DNA from: Chloroflexota bacterium
GTDB lineage: Bacteria; Chloroflexota; Dehalococcoidia; Lucifugimonadales; UBA3495
Reading direction: 5' to 3'
DNA length: 18,047 nucleotides
NCBI GenBank assembly: GCA_022561675.1
Contig: JADFQT010000010.1
Span: forward strand, 1 to 18,047
Part shown: positions 6,374 to 13,241 of the stretch, in pieces
Position numbering within the stretch: the stretch's first letter is position 1
How the letters are laid out: every line of letters starts with the position of its first letter
Notes under the pieces: model-generated
What the model was told of the DNA's origin: nothing
The model's input: only the letters and a program-made list of their open reading frames with translations
Database searches by the model: none
Translations under genes and position numbers: made by a program

Positions 6374-7894
6374 ATGAACGATAACCTAACCGCCCGGGTA
6401 GAACGCCTGGCCAGCGCCTCGCTGAGCCGGTGCGGGTTTTTCGGGGAGGGCGCCTCACCCCTGGTCGTGGGAGTTTCCGGCGGGCCGGATTCCACCGCCT
6501 TGCTTTATTGCCTCTATCGCCTCCGGAAGGCATGGGACCTGAAACTCCATGTAGCGCACCTGAACCACGACTTTCGCGGCGAGGAGGCCGACGCCGACGC
6601 CGAGTTTGTGACCAACTTGGCTTTGGAGTTGGACTTGCCGGTCACCGTAGAGAAACAGGACCCACTAGCCTACCAGCGGGAGCGGGGCATAAGCTCCTTC
6701 GAGCAGGGAGCCAGGGAGCTACGGTATGCCTTCCTGGCAAAGGTGGCCACCAGCATTGGTGCAACCGCGGTAGCGGTGGCTCACACCGCCGATGACCTGG
6801 CGGAAACCGTTCTGCTCCATATACTAAGAGGTGCCGGGATGCACGGACTGCGGGGGATGACCGAGCTGGCCCCCTGGCCCTGGCCGGTGAACCTACCTCA
6901 GCTCCAGCTTCTCCGTCCCTTGCTGGAAGCAACCAAGGCAGAGACGGTGGCCTACTGTAACTCACTGGGGCGGAGCTTCCGGGTGGATACCGGCAACGCC
7001 CTGCCCCGGTTCACACGAAACCGGGTGAGGCAAAGCCTTCTGCCTCTTTTGGCCGAGGAATATAATCCCCGGATTCGAGAATCGCTGGTCAGATTGGCTC
7101 ACACCGCGTCCCTGGAGCTGGACTTCCTGGAAACCGAAACTGACGCCATCTGGCCACAGGTCCTAATCGACCCTGAAGAAGGTGAGGCAGAAGAAGGGGA
7201 CGCTGGCTCCGTTAGCCTCCACCGGCTGGCCCTATCCAAACTCCATCCGGCGCTGCGGAGGATGGTGCTGCGGCGGGCATACATCCTGGTTGCGGGAGAC
7301 GCTCGACGGCTACGGGAAAGCCATCTGAGGGCTATGGCTGATGCGGCGGGCCGCCGGAGCTCGGGACAAACCCTGCAATTGCCCGGCGGATGGCGGCTCC
7401 ACGTCACGTACGATTTTTTGCGCCTGACTAAAAATCCGGCCTTGGATTGCCCTTATCCACCGCTGACGGGGGAATATCCGGTGTCCCTGCCTCAATCCAC
7501 GGGAGAAGTCGCGGTAACCCGGCTGGAGGGCTGGGAGATATCAATACAAATTGTGACTACACCCGGTGCTGAGCAAATTGCTCAAGCGCCGCCCTTGGCA
7601 GCATATCTTGGCCCGCGTGCTTTTGACCCGCAGGCCTTGGGCCCGGGGCTCCAGATCCGTTCTCGCCAGCCCGGAGATCGATTCCAGCCTCTGGGTATGA
7701 CTCACCAGAAAAAGCTACAAGATTTCTTCACCGACGATCGGATACCGGAAAGCTGGCGTGATCGGGTGCCCCTTTTGGTTACAGGCCGCGGGATAGTCTG
7801 GGTGGTGGGTCACCGAATTGCGGAATGGGCTCGGGTAAGGGCCAAGGCAGGAGACCACGACCAAGTGTACGCCGTTACGTTTCAACTGAGCTAG
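6374..7894 (+). CDS. tilS: tRNA(Ile)-lysidine synthetase
   Basis: ATP-dependent enzyme that converts C34 of the CAU-anticodon tRNA-Ile2 to lysidine so that it reads AUA; essential in most bacteria. 506 residues, at the long end for the family, with the full architecture: N-terminal PP-loop domain with SGGPDS (35-40) and HLNHDFRGEEADADAEFV, the catalytic-region HTADDLAETVLLHILRG, the RVDTGN and FTRNRVR motifs, a middle substrate-binding domain, and the C-terminal TilS domain with RSRQPGDRFQPLGM, KKLQDFF and the IPESWRDRVPLLV block. The start ATG at 6374 has only a poor RBS; the next in-frame options would cut into the conserved fold. Monocistronic in this window; the common hpt/ftsH neighbours are absent. 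Confidence 0.96.
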   Translation: MNDNLTARVERLASASLSRCGFFGEGASPLVVGVSGGPDSTALLYCLYRLRKAWDLKLHVAHLNHDFRGEEADADAEFVTNLALELDLPVTVEKQDPLAYQRERGISSFEQGARELRYAFLAKVATSIGATAVAVAHTADDLAETVLLHILRGAGMHGLRGMTELAPWPWPVNLPQLQLLRPLLEATKAETVAYCNSLGRSFRVDTGNALPRFTRNRVRQSLLPLLAEEYNPRIRESLVRLAHTASLELDFLETETDAIWPQVLIDPEEGEAEEGDAGSVSLHRLALSKLHPALRRMVLRRAYILVAGDARRLRESHLRAMADAAGRRSSGQTLQLPGGWRLHVTYDFLRLTKNPALDCPYPPLTGEYPVSLPQSTGEVAVTRLEGWEISIQIVTTPGAEQIAQAPPLAAYLGPRAFDPQALGPGLQIRSRQPGDRFQPLGMTHQKKLQDFFTDDRIPESWRDRVPLLVTGRGIVWVVGHRIAEWARVRAKAGDHDQVYAVTFQLS

Positions 7895-7903
7895 CTGGTT
7901 TGT

Positions 7904-7945
7904 AGTCACCATGGTGAACTATTTAGTCACTTTAGTGAACAATGT
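7904..7945. promoter_or_regulatory. Two direct operator-like repeats, 21 bp apart, before the toxin-antitoxin pair
   Basis: TAGTCACnnnnGTGAAC appears at 7904 and again at 7925. Each holds an inverted repeat: TCACCATGGTGA (7906-7917, perfect) and TCACTTTAGTGA (7927-7938, arms TCACT/AGTGA). A third AGTCAC half lies at 7984-7989, close to the antitoxin RBS. The 21-bp spacing is two helical turns, so two dimers would bind the same DNA face. Conditional cooperativity by the antitoxin-toxin complex is the likely use, by analogy with phd/doc. Confidence 0.7.
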
Positions 7946-7973
7946 TGACAGATTAGCACTTTTATTGTAGTCT
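7945..7973 (+). promoter_or_regulatory. Promoter of the toxin-antitoxin operon
   Basis: TTGACA (7945-7950), 17-base spacer, TAGTCT (7968-7973). It sits directly after the operator repeats and 30 bases before the antitoxin start. Confidence 0.65.
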
Positions 7974-8002
7974 AAAAGCCTAAAGTCACCCTAGGGAGAA
8001 TT

Positions 8003-8287
8003 ATGCTTGTGACTACTAATGAGACTACAATTTCTGTTAGAGATCTGAAGGCCCATGCCAGCAAGCTTCTCAAGTTGATAGAAGAAGACTCGGGTTCAGA
8101 AATAATTATCACCCGTCACGGCAAACCTTGTGGGAAATTGGTGGGTTTGGGACAGCACTCCTCACCGACACCTACACCGCCGGTCGAGCGAATAAGCTTG
8201 CGAAATACCATGTCCCATCTGGCCAACACCGGGGAGAAAGACCTGGTTGAAGCCACTAACATTTGGGGGTCAGGGTCCAATGAATAA
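8003..8287 (+). CDS. Phd/YefM-family antitoxin
   Basis: 94 residues. The N-terminal ISVRDLKAHASKLLKLIEE and the IIITRHGKPCGKLVGL strand (35-49) are typical of the Phd/YefM fold that dimerises and binds operator DNA; the C-terminal half (PTPTPPVERISL onward) is polar and probably disordered until bound to the toxin. Start ATG 8003 has a GGGAG 4 bases upstream, somewhat close. The stop overlaps the toxin start by 8 bases, the translational coupling typical of type II modules. Autorepression through the upstream repeats is expected. The whole module is more AT-rich upstream than its neighbours. Confidence 0.9.
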   Translation: MLVTTNETTISVRDLKAHASKLLKLIEEDSGSEIIITRHGKPCGKLVGLGQHSSPTPTPPVERISLRNTMSHLANTGEKDLVEATNIWGSGSNE

Positions 8288-8687
8288 CGGCAAGCTACCG
8301 GTCTATGTTACGGACACCAACGCGTTGTTCTGGTATTTGAGTGACGCCAGCCGCCTCAGCGCGGCAGCCGACGCCGTTTTCCGGTTGGCCGCTGCCGGAC
8401 AGGCCCATATTCTGGTACCGGCCATCGTCCTGGCCGAAATTCTCACTCTGACGCGAACGGTGGGGCATCCCATCCCTGCCGCTACTCTCATTGAGAACAT
8501 CAATCAGAGTGCCGAATTCATCCTCTCTCCGCTGGGGCCAGAGCAGTTGATCGGGATGGAGGCGGTGGATCCCGGTCTGAGGATGCACGACCGGCTGATT
8601 GCGGCAGAAGCCCTGGCTCATAAAGCTCCAGTGATCACGGGAGACCCGGCGCTGTGGCAGACCGAGGCTATAGATGCTATCTGGTAG
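8280..8687 (+). CDS. PIN-domain toxin (VapC-like ribonuclease)
   Basis: 135 residues. PIN-domain acidic residues that coordinate Mg/Mn are visible: D12 in VTDTNALFWYL, E53 in LAEILTL, D104 in MHDRLIAAEAL and D122 in ITGDPAL. Such toxins cleave RNA (often tRNA or rRNA sites); the target cannot be read from sequence. The start chosen is ATG 8280, overlapping the antitoxin stop; an upstream in-frame ATG at 8247 lies wholly inside the antitoxin gene and is less likely. Pairing a PIN toxin with a Phd/YefM antitoxin is a common mix. Complete, with no lost catalytic residue. Confidence 0.92.
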   Translation: MNNGKLPVYVTDTNALFWYLSDASRLSAAADAVFRLAAAGQAHILVPAIVLAEILTLTRTVGHPIPAATLIENINQSAEFILSPLGPEQLIGMEAVDPGLRMHDRLIAAEALAHKAPVITGDPALWQTEAIDAIW

Positions 8688-8725
8688 TCCTCAGTGAGCT
8701 TCAATTGGGAGCTTCATTAAAGGAG

Positions 8726-8748
8726 CTAAAATAAGGGGCTCGGAACCC
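8726..8748 (-). terminator. Weak candidate terminator after the amidohydrolase gene
   Basis: Minus strand: GGGTT-CCG-AGCCC (5 bp including one G-T pair, triloop) followed by CTTATTTTAG. Short stem and mixed tail, but in the right place, about 45 bases past the stop. Confidence 0.35.
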
Positions 8749-8790
8749 GGAGAAGGGTGGGGGTTGGCCGACGACCCAGGATTCCGGCGA

Positions 8791-9633
8791 TTACAGGCCT
8801 AACAGCCGGGAAGGATTGTCCTTCACCAGCATCCCTACTTCCACCTCATCCAGCCCGGCCCGCAACAACGTGGCTATGCCCATCCGCAAGCCCTCCGCGG
8901 GCATGGGATGAAAGTCTTGGCCGAAGTCGCTGCTCACGATGCAGTTCTCCGGTCCAATAATCCTGATGGTCTCCACCAAATCTTGGGGCGATAGCCGATA
9001 AGTAGTTGGCATCATCACGTGCAGGCAATGCTCCACATAGGCCCCCATCTCCGCCATGGCCTTCATATCAGCCGCCGTCATGCCGGTCCAGAAGGCTGAG
9101 GTAGTGCCGTGGGTCACCACCACCCGGTGAATGCCCCGGTTACGCGCTTCCTCCACCAGAACCATGCACTCCTTGGTTGAAACATGCCCGGTGGCCAGAA
9201 CCATGTCGTGGGACTTTACCAGACCCAGGATTTCCTGGACCTCCGGCAAGAGCTTGCCGCGCTCATCCAGCAGGCAAATCCCGCCGCTCAATCCTTTATG
9301 TTGGCGGTCCGCCTGGGCAGAGTAGGTAGGCATCCACACCACCCGGCCGCCCAGGTTGGCGGTGCACTCCACCGCATCCGGATTCAATCCTCCTACCTGG
9401 ACATCCAGGGCCACTCCACCAATCAGGGTGATTTCAGGAATTACCTGATTTACCGTATAGGCCACCGGCTGGGTAGGATATTCATGACTCTTCAGGACCA
9501 GGCCTCTCATCCCCATATCCCTGGCTTGACTGGCCACGGCCAGGGCGTCGCCCCGTCGCTCTACCCGAGGATCAGGAGCAAAGTGTACGTGGATGTCCAC
9601 GGCGCCTTCCAGGATCCGGTCGACATTGCTCAC
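8791..9633 (-). CDS. DUF6282-like metal-dependent amidohydrolase
   Basis: 280 residues of TIM-barrel amidohydrolase type. Candidate metal ligands: H14 and H16 in VDIHVHFAPD, K48 in LVLKSHEYPT, H150 in LATGHVS, H175 in VVVTHGTTS and D236 in CIVSSDFGQD. The sequence pattern fits the DUF6282 family, whose substrates are not established. The chosen start is GTG 9631-9633, with AAAGGAG 5 bases upstream and the family N-terminus (ILEGAVDIHVH) soon after; the frame continues to 9897 but that extension is Pro/Gly/Arg-rich, crosses the promoter and has no RBS. It has its own promoter (9776-9804) and is divergent from the acetyl-CoA carboxylase gene. Fold confident, reaction unknown. Confidence 0.88.
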   Translation of the reverse strand: MSNVDRILEGAVDIHVHFAPDPRVERRGDALAVASQARDMGMRGLVLKSHEYPTQPVAYTVNQVIPEITLIGGVALDVQVGGLNPDAVECTANLGGRVVWMPTYSAQADRQHKGLSGGICLLDERGKLLPEVQEILGLVKSHDMVLATGHVSTKECMVLVEEARNRGIHRVVVTHGTTSAFWTGMTAADMKAMAEMGAYVEHCLHVMMPTTYRLSPQDLVETIRIIGPENCIVSSDFGQDFHPMPAEGLRMGIATLLRAGLDEVEVGMLVKDNPSRLLGL

Positions 9634-9775
9634 GCCCACTCCTTTGGTGCGAATTCGGGTAGGGATGCCGGCCCGGGTTGTCTCAGGCGATGACGGCCCC
9701 GTAAATCTCTTTGGGCCAGCTATCGGCCCGCAAAGCACGCGGTCCGAAAGTATGGGCCCGCCAAGAATTGGCGAA

Positions 9776-9804
9776 AGCATAGGCGAAGGGAGATACTCTG
9801 TCAA
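9776..9804 (-). promoter_or_regulatory. Promoter of the amidohydrolase gene
   Basis: Minus strand: TTGACA (9799-9804), 17-base spacer, TATGCT (9776-9781). Predicted start near 9769 gives a leader of about 135 bases that contains short GC hairpins (for example GGGCC/GGCCC arms) but no riboswitch class I recognise. Confidence 0.75.
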
Positions 9805-9844
9805 TGACCCATCTCCCCGTTTCATTTTTGCCGGCCGGCCTGTA

Positions 9845-9860
9845 TCATTAATATTAATGA
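9845..9860. promoter_or_regulatory. Perfect 16-bp AT palindrome in the divergent intergenic region
   Basis: TCATTAATATTAATGA is exactly its own reverse complement. It is a lone AT-rich island between the amidohydrolase promoter and the acetyl-CoA carboxylase start, about 70 bases ahead of the latter, and overlaps TATCAT/TAATAT sequences that could be a -10. Likely a dimeric regulator site or part of the carboxylase promoter. Confidence 0.5.
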
Positions 9861-9930
9861 ATCCTCTTCTTAGTCTTGGCCCCTTTCCTGATCTCACCCC
9901 GGGGGCCTAAGCGCAAACGAGGAGTTACCC

Positions 9931-11766
9931 TTGAGAGACCTGGCTAACCTGCTGGTCCACTTGTTTAGTCGCAATGGCGACCTGAGCCAAGTTTACCTGT
10001 CGGCGATCCATGACAAGTGCCTGCTCTGTGAGGAGCCGATCAGCCAGTCGGAGGCCTACCTAACCTATCGGGTATGCCCCTTCTGCCGTTTTCACTACAC
10101 TCTGTCCGCGCGCCAGCGGATCGAGTTGCTGGCCGACAGCCGCAGCTTTAAGGAAACCCACAAGTTCTTGAGCTCCGTTTCTCCCCTTACCTTTTCCAGC
10201 CGGGGTCCCTACCGAAAGCTCCTTGCCAAGAGCCAGAGCCGCACCGGACTGACCGAAGCGGCGGTAACCGGCCGGTGCAAGATCGACGGCATAGAAGTAA
10301 TGATGGTCGTTCTCGACTTCGGCTTCATGGGCGGCAGCATGGGAAGCGTAGTCGGAGAAAAAGTCGCCCTGGCCCTGGAGGACGCCGCCCGCCGGGATTT
10401 TCCCCTGGTAGCCCTGGTAACCGGGGGAGGGCTTCGGGTCCAAGAGGGCGTTCTGTCCCTAATGCAGATGGCGAAAACGGTAACCGCCGCCAACCGACTC
10501 CGGGACAAGGGCCTCCCCTTCATTGTAGTCCTGGCCAACCCTTCTACCGGACAGGCTTACGCCAGCTTCGCAAACCTGGCTGACGTGATTATCGCGGAAC
10601 CGGGTTCCTTAATAGGGCTGTCGCCCCTCCGTACCCTACAGGCGCTCTCCAAGCAGCCCCTGCCCCTGGACGCCCACACGTCGGAAGCGCACCTGGCTCA
10701 CGGCTTGCTGGACAATGTTATCGACCGGGAGGGACTGCAACCCCGCCTGGCCGTCCTGCTAAAAATCCTGACCGGGCGAACGCTCAGCAAAGGCAGCTAT
10801 AAAGAGTTGCTCAAGACCAAGCTGGAGGCTGCCCCTGACCCGGAGGCGTGGGAGGCCATGACGATAGCCCGCCACGCCGAGCGCCCCTCCGCCATGGTCT
10901 ACATGCGGTCCATGCTTGAGCCCTTCGTGGAGCTCCACGGCGACCGGCTGAACAGCGATGACCGCTCGGTGGTGGGAGGAGTGGGTTATCTCTCCGGTGA
11001 GCCGGTGGCGATTATCGGCCAGCAGCGCCGCCCGCCGCAGGACGGCGAAAGGTACCACGTGTACCCAGATGGACTGCGCAAGGCCCAGCGAGTGATAAAC
11101 TTGGCGGCTCGTTTCAAGCTGCCCCTGATAACCCTCATCGACACCCAGGGAGCAGACCCTGGGCTGGAAGCCGAAGAGCAGGGCATCGGCAACGCCATCG
11201 CCAACACCCTCTCACTAATGGTCAACGTGCCCACGCCGGTGGTTACCGTCATCATTGGCGAGGGCGGCAGCGAGGGAGCCCTGGCCCTGGGCATGTCCGA
11301 CCGCACCCTAATGCAGCAGTACGCGATATATTCCCCAATCTCGATGAACCGGACACTCAGCAGTCTCTATCCCGATGAACAACTGATAGATCGGGAGGCG
11401 GCCGAGGCGATGATGCTCACGGCCAAGGACTGCCAGGAGTTGGGAATAATCAACGCCGTGGTACCGGAGCCGGAGGGGGGAGCCCAGGACAACCCCAGGG
11501 AGGCGGCGACCGCCATTCAGATCGCTCTGGTGAAAAACCTGGCGGAACTTTCCAAGCTGTCTCAAAACAGGTTGCTCAAGCGCCGTTATAAAAGATTTCG
11601 TAAGATGGGAGAGTTGAGCAGCTATTCCCAGGAAGCCATGGACCGGGAGGTGGAGCTGCTGATGAAAATCTCCACTTCCCGCCACCGCGGCCCCACCAAC
11701 CGGGCTTCAAGACGAAGGGCCTCGGAGAGCGAACCCTCTGAAGCCCAACTTACCGCGCCAGATTAG
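9931..11766 (+). CDS. accDA: Acetyl-CoA carboxylase carboxyltransferase, beta and alpha subunits fused
   Basis: Transfers the carboxyl group from carboxybiotin to acetyl-CoA to make malonyl-CoA for fatty acid synthesis. 611 residues in one chain: an AccD part (about 1-290) with the zinc ribbon cysteines C30, C33, C49 and C52, then GGSMGSVVGEK and GGGLRVQEGVLSLMQMAKT; and an AccA part (about 291-590) with FVELHGDR, VAIIGQQ, PDGLRKAQRVINLA, the LIDTQGADPG loop and GEGGSEGALALGMSDR. The C-terminus (590-611) is a polar tail. The start is TTG 9931 with GAGGAG six bases upstream. Standalone AccD and AccA are about 290 and 320 residues, so nothing is lost in the fusion. Biotin carboxylase and BCCP are not in the window. 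Its convergent neighbour is the Mrp gene, 48 bases away. Confidence 0.95.
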   Translation: MRDLANLLVHLFSRNGDLSQVYLSAIHDKCLLCEEPISQSEAYLTYRVCPFCRFHYTLSARQRIELLADSRSFKETHKFLSSVSPLTFSSRGPYRKLLAKSQSRTGLTEAAVTGRCKIDGIEVMMVVLDFGFMGGSMGSVVGEKVALALEDAARRDFPLVALVTGGGLRVQEGVLSLMQMAKTVTAANRLRDKGLPFIVVLANPSTGQAYASFANLADVIIAEPGSLIGLSPLRTLQALSKQPLPLDAHTSEAHLAHGLLDNVIDREGLQPRLAVLLKILTGRTLSKGSYKELLKTKLEAAPDPEAWEAMTIARHAERPSAMVYMRSMLEPFVELHGDRLNSDDRSVVGGVGYLSGEPVAIIGQQRRPPQDGERYHVYPDGLRKAQRVINLAARFKLPLITLIDTQGADPGLEAEEQGIGNAIANTLSLMVNVPTPVVTVIIGEGGSEGALALGMSDRTLMQQYAIYSPISMNRTLSSLYPDEQLIDREAAEAMMLTAKDCQELGIINAVVPEPEGGAQDNPREAATAIQIALVKNLAELSKLSQNRLLKRRYKRFRKMGELSSYSQEAMDREVELLMKISTSRHRGPTNRASRRRASESEPSEAQLTAPD

Positions 11767-11814
11767 CTATCCCCGGCCGATTTATTATCCCGGATGGATT
11801 TACGTCCGAGGGTC

Positions 11815-12624
11815 TTACCGGGGCTCTCTACCCAGCTCTTCCAGACTCTTCTCCAGGCCTTTGACCAGATGCGCGTATTCCCGACTTACGTCCTGATCCA
11901 GCAGGACCGTGGGCTTGGAATTGTCCCGGTATACCGAGCGGAGAGCCAGGGTTCCCAAGAAGGGAGTATCCACCTCTTCCGCCATCTTCTTGCCGCCGCC
12001 TTCACCAAACACTTCGCCGGTATAGTTTTCCACCACGCCCAAGATATTAAGGTTGAGCTTTCGAATCATGTTGATGCAGCGCTTGGCATCCATGTTGGCC
12101 AGCTCCTGCGGCGTGCTCACCACCACGAAGCCATCCATGGGGATGGTTTGCATTACGGTTAATGGGGAGTCGGAGGTTCCCGGCGGGAGGTCGACAATTA
12201 GATAATCCAACTCTCCCCAGTCAGTAGCCTGCAAAAACTGGTTAATGGCATTGTGGACCATGGGGCCGCGCCAGATTATGGCCTCGTCTTCGTTGGCCTG
12301 GAAGAAGGCCATGGACACGACTTTTACGCCCCACTTTTCGGCTGGCTCTATTTGGCCATCCACGTAATCCGGCTTTTCGGAGATTCCCAGAACTTTGGTT
12401 ACGTTGGGACAGTCGATGTCCACGTCCAAGAGTCCCACCTTCTTGCCGGCTTGGGCCAGGGTGGTCGCCAGATTGACCGCCACGGTGGTCTTGCCAACGC
12501 CTCCCTTGCCACTATAAACGCCTACTTTGGCCTTGATGGTAGAAAGGCGTTCAGTTATGTCCCGCTTTTGCTGCCAGGTGCGCTTGATCTGCTCCAGCCT
12601 GGCATTCTCCTGGGGCGTAGGCAT
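11815..12624 (-). CDS. Mrp/NBP35-family iron-sulfur carrier ATPase without the CxxC motif
   Basis: 269 residues. Deviant Walker A SGKGGVGKTT (38-47), LLDVDIDCPN with D68, and the DLPPGT block (145-150) mark the Mrp/ApbC/NBP35 P-loop family that carries Fe-S clusters to target proteins. In canonical members a CxxC between the VVEN and FGEGGG motifs holds the bridging cluster; here the segment is VVENYTGEVFGEGGG and the cysteines are missing, as in some bacterial and archaeal variants. Remaining Cys residues are C72 and C183. The start is ATG 12622-12624 because GGAGGAG is 2 bases before it; the longer frame to 12672 lacks an RBS. Second gene of an apparent operon with the MIP18-family gene. 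Confidence 0.92.
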   Translation of the reverse strand: MPTPQENARLEQIKRTWQQKRDITERLSTIKAKVGVYSGKGGVGKTTVAVNLATTLAQAGKKVGLLDVDIDCPNVTKVLGISEKPDYVDGQIEPAEKWGVKVVSMAFFQANEDEAIIWRGPMVHNAINQFLQATDWGELDYLIVDLPPGTSDSPLTVMQTIPMDGFVVVSTPQELANMDAKRCINMIRKLNLNILGVVENYTGEVFGEGGGKKMAEEVDTPFLGTLALRSVYRDNSKPTVLLDQDVSREYAHLVKGLEKSLEELGREPR

Positions 12625-12646
12625 TACTCCTCCGCTGGCATGCCCA

Positions 12647-12692
12647 GCCGCCGAGGCGGCGGGCCGAATCATCCCCGGCTATTCATTCGGCC
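12647..12692. repeat. Two hairpins in the MIP18-Mrp intergenic gap
   Basis: GCCGCC/GGCGGC around a GA dinucleotide (12647-12660) and GGCCGAAT/ATTCGGCC with a 15-base loop (12662-12692). No T-tract follows on the minus strand. In the mRNA they would lie between the two cistrons, just before the Mrp ribosome binding site, and could tune its translation or mRNA stability. Confidence 0.55.
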
Positions 12693-12713
12693 GGACTAAG
12701 CTAAATCTCCGGG

Positions 12714-13022
12714 CTAAATGCCCAACTGGGACCGGGCCTCTTCGCTGATCAGATCCGGCGACCAGGGGGGGTCGAACACCAGCTCTATCTCCACGTCTTC
12801 AACCCCTTCCACGTCCTGGATTGCCCATTCGGCCTGTTGGGCGATATGCGGGCCCATTCCGCAGCCGGGGAAGGTGAGAGTGAGCTGTACGTACACGTTG
12901 TTGTCGTCGTTGACCTGAACATCGTAAATCAGACCCAGATCCACCACATTAACCGGAATTTCCGGGTCATAGACCGTTTTCAAAGCCTCAAAAACTTCTT
13001 CCTGGGTAACGGTTTGCGGCAT
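12714..13022 (-). CDS. MIP18/DUF59-family Fe-S assembly factor (SufT/PaaD-like)
   Basis: 102 residues with the family motifs DPEIPVNVVDLGLIY (19-33), LTLTFPGCGMG with C54, and FDPPWSPDLIS (83-93). Such proteins (SufT, PaaD, eukaryotic MIP18) help mature or insert iron-sulfur clusters; the conserved Cys is thought to take part. The start ATG 13020-13022 has GGAGG 5 bases upstream. It is the first gene of a transcript that continues into the Mrp-family gene after about 90 bases, a frequent pairing that suggests joint cluster transfer. A strong promoter covered by a palindrome lies just upstream. Confidence 0.93.
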   Translation of the reverse strand: MPQTVTQEEVFEALKTVYDPEIPVNVVDLGLIYDVQVNDDNNVYVQLTLTFPGCGMGPHIAQQAEWAIQDVEGVEDVEIELVFDPPWSPDLISEEARSQLGI

Positions 13023-13051
13023 GAAACCTCCTGCCTTGAAAGCCTGAGCTA

Positions 13052-13081
13052 ATTATACAGATTGTTGACTAAATAGGTCAA
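13052..13081 (-). promoter_or_regulatory. Promoter of the MIP18-Mrp operon
   Basis: Minus strand: TTGACC (13076-13081), 18-base spacer, TATAAT (13052-13057). The predicted start is about 25 bases before the ATG. The -35 and most of the spacer lie inside the palindrome at 13061-13085. Confidence 0.8.
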
Positions 13082-13085
13082 CAAT
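13061..13085. promoter_or_regulatory. 25-bp palindromic operator over the Fe-S operon promoter
   Basis: Arms ATTGTTGAC (13061-13069) and GTCAACAAT (13077-13085), perfect 9-bp complementarity, 7-base AT-rich centre. It covers the -35 and spacer, so a bound dimer would block RNA polymerase. The regulator is not encoded nearby and I cannot name it; the site shares GTTG/CAAC elements with known SufR sites but in the opposite order. Confidence 0.72.
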
Positions 13086-13122
13086 TATCCAACAGTTACC
13101 GGCGAGCAGAGTTTCTGAGACG

Positions 13123-13240
13123 GTGTGTAAGAATGTTCAAGAAGGTGGCAATCGGCCCTTCGACAAGCTCAGGGCAAACGGGCCCCATTTCGTTCGTGGT
13201 GCGCCTGTCGAACCATGGACGATGGTTTCTCACACACCCC
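13123..13240. repeat. Copy B of the dispersed imperfect-palindrome element
   Basis: Ends are inverted: GTGTGTAAGAA (13123-13133) against TTCTCACACAC (13227-13237), 10 of 11 matching. Inner arms TTCGACAAGC (13159-13168) and GCCTGTCGAA (13203-13212) pair at 9 of 10, and a CAAACGGG...CGTTCG region lies between. No ORF inside, no clear target duplication. It abuts the stop codon of the quinone oxidoreductase gene and separates it from the Fe-S operon promoter. The TTCGACAAGCTCAGGG core resembles repetitive sequences common in environmental bacterial genomes. Confidence 0.8.
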
Positions 13241-13241
13241 T

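Noticed and set aside
9661..9710. TPP riboswitch (CTGAGA on the minus strand near 9681-9686, followed by ACCC)
   Set aside because: The second conserved half of the THI element is not present and the controlled gene is not a thiamine gene.
9634..9897. N-terminal extension of the amidohydrolase to 9897
   Set aside because: It crosses a strong TTGACA-N17-TATGCT promoter, is low-complexity, and the GTG at 9633 has a near-ideal AAAGGAG site.
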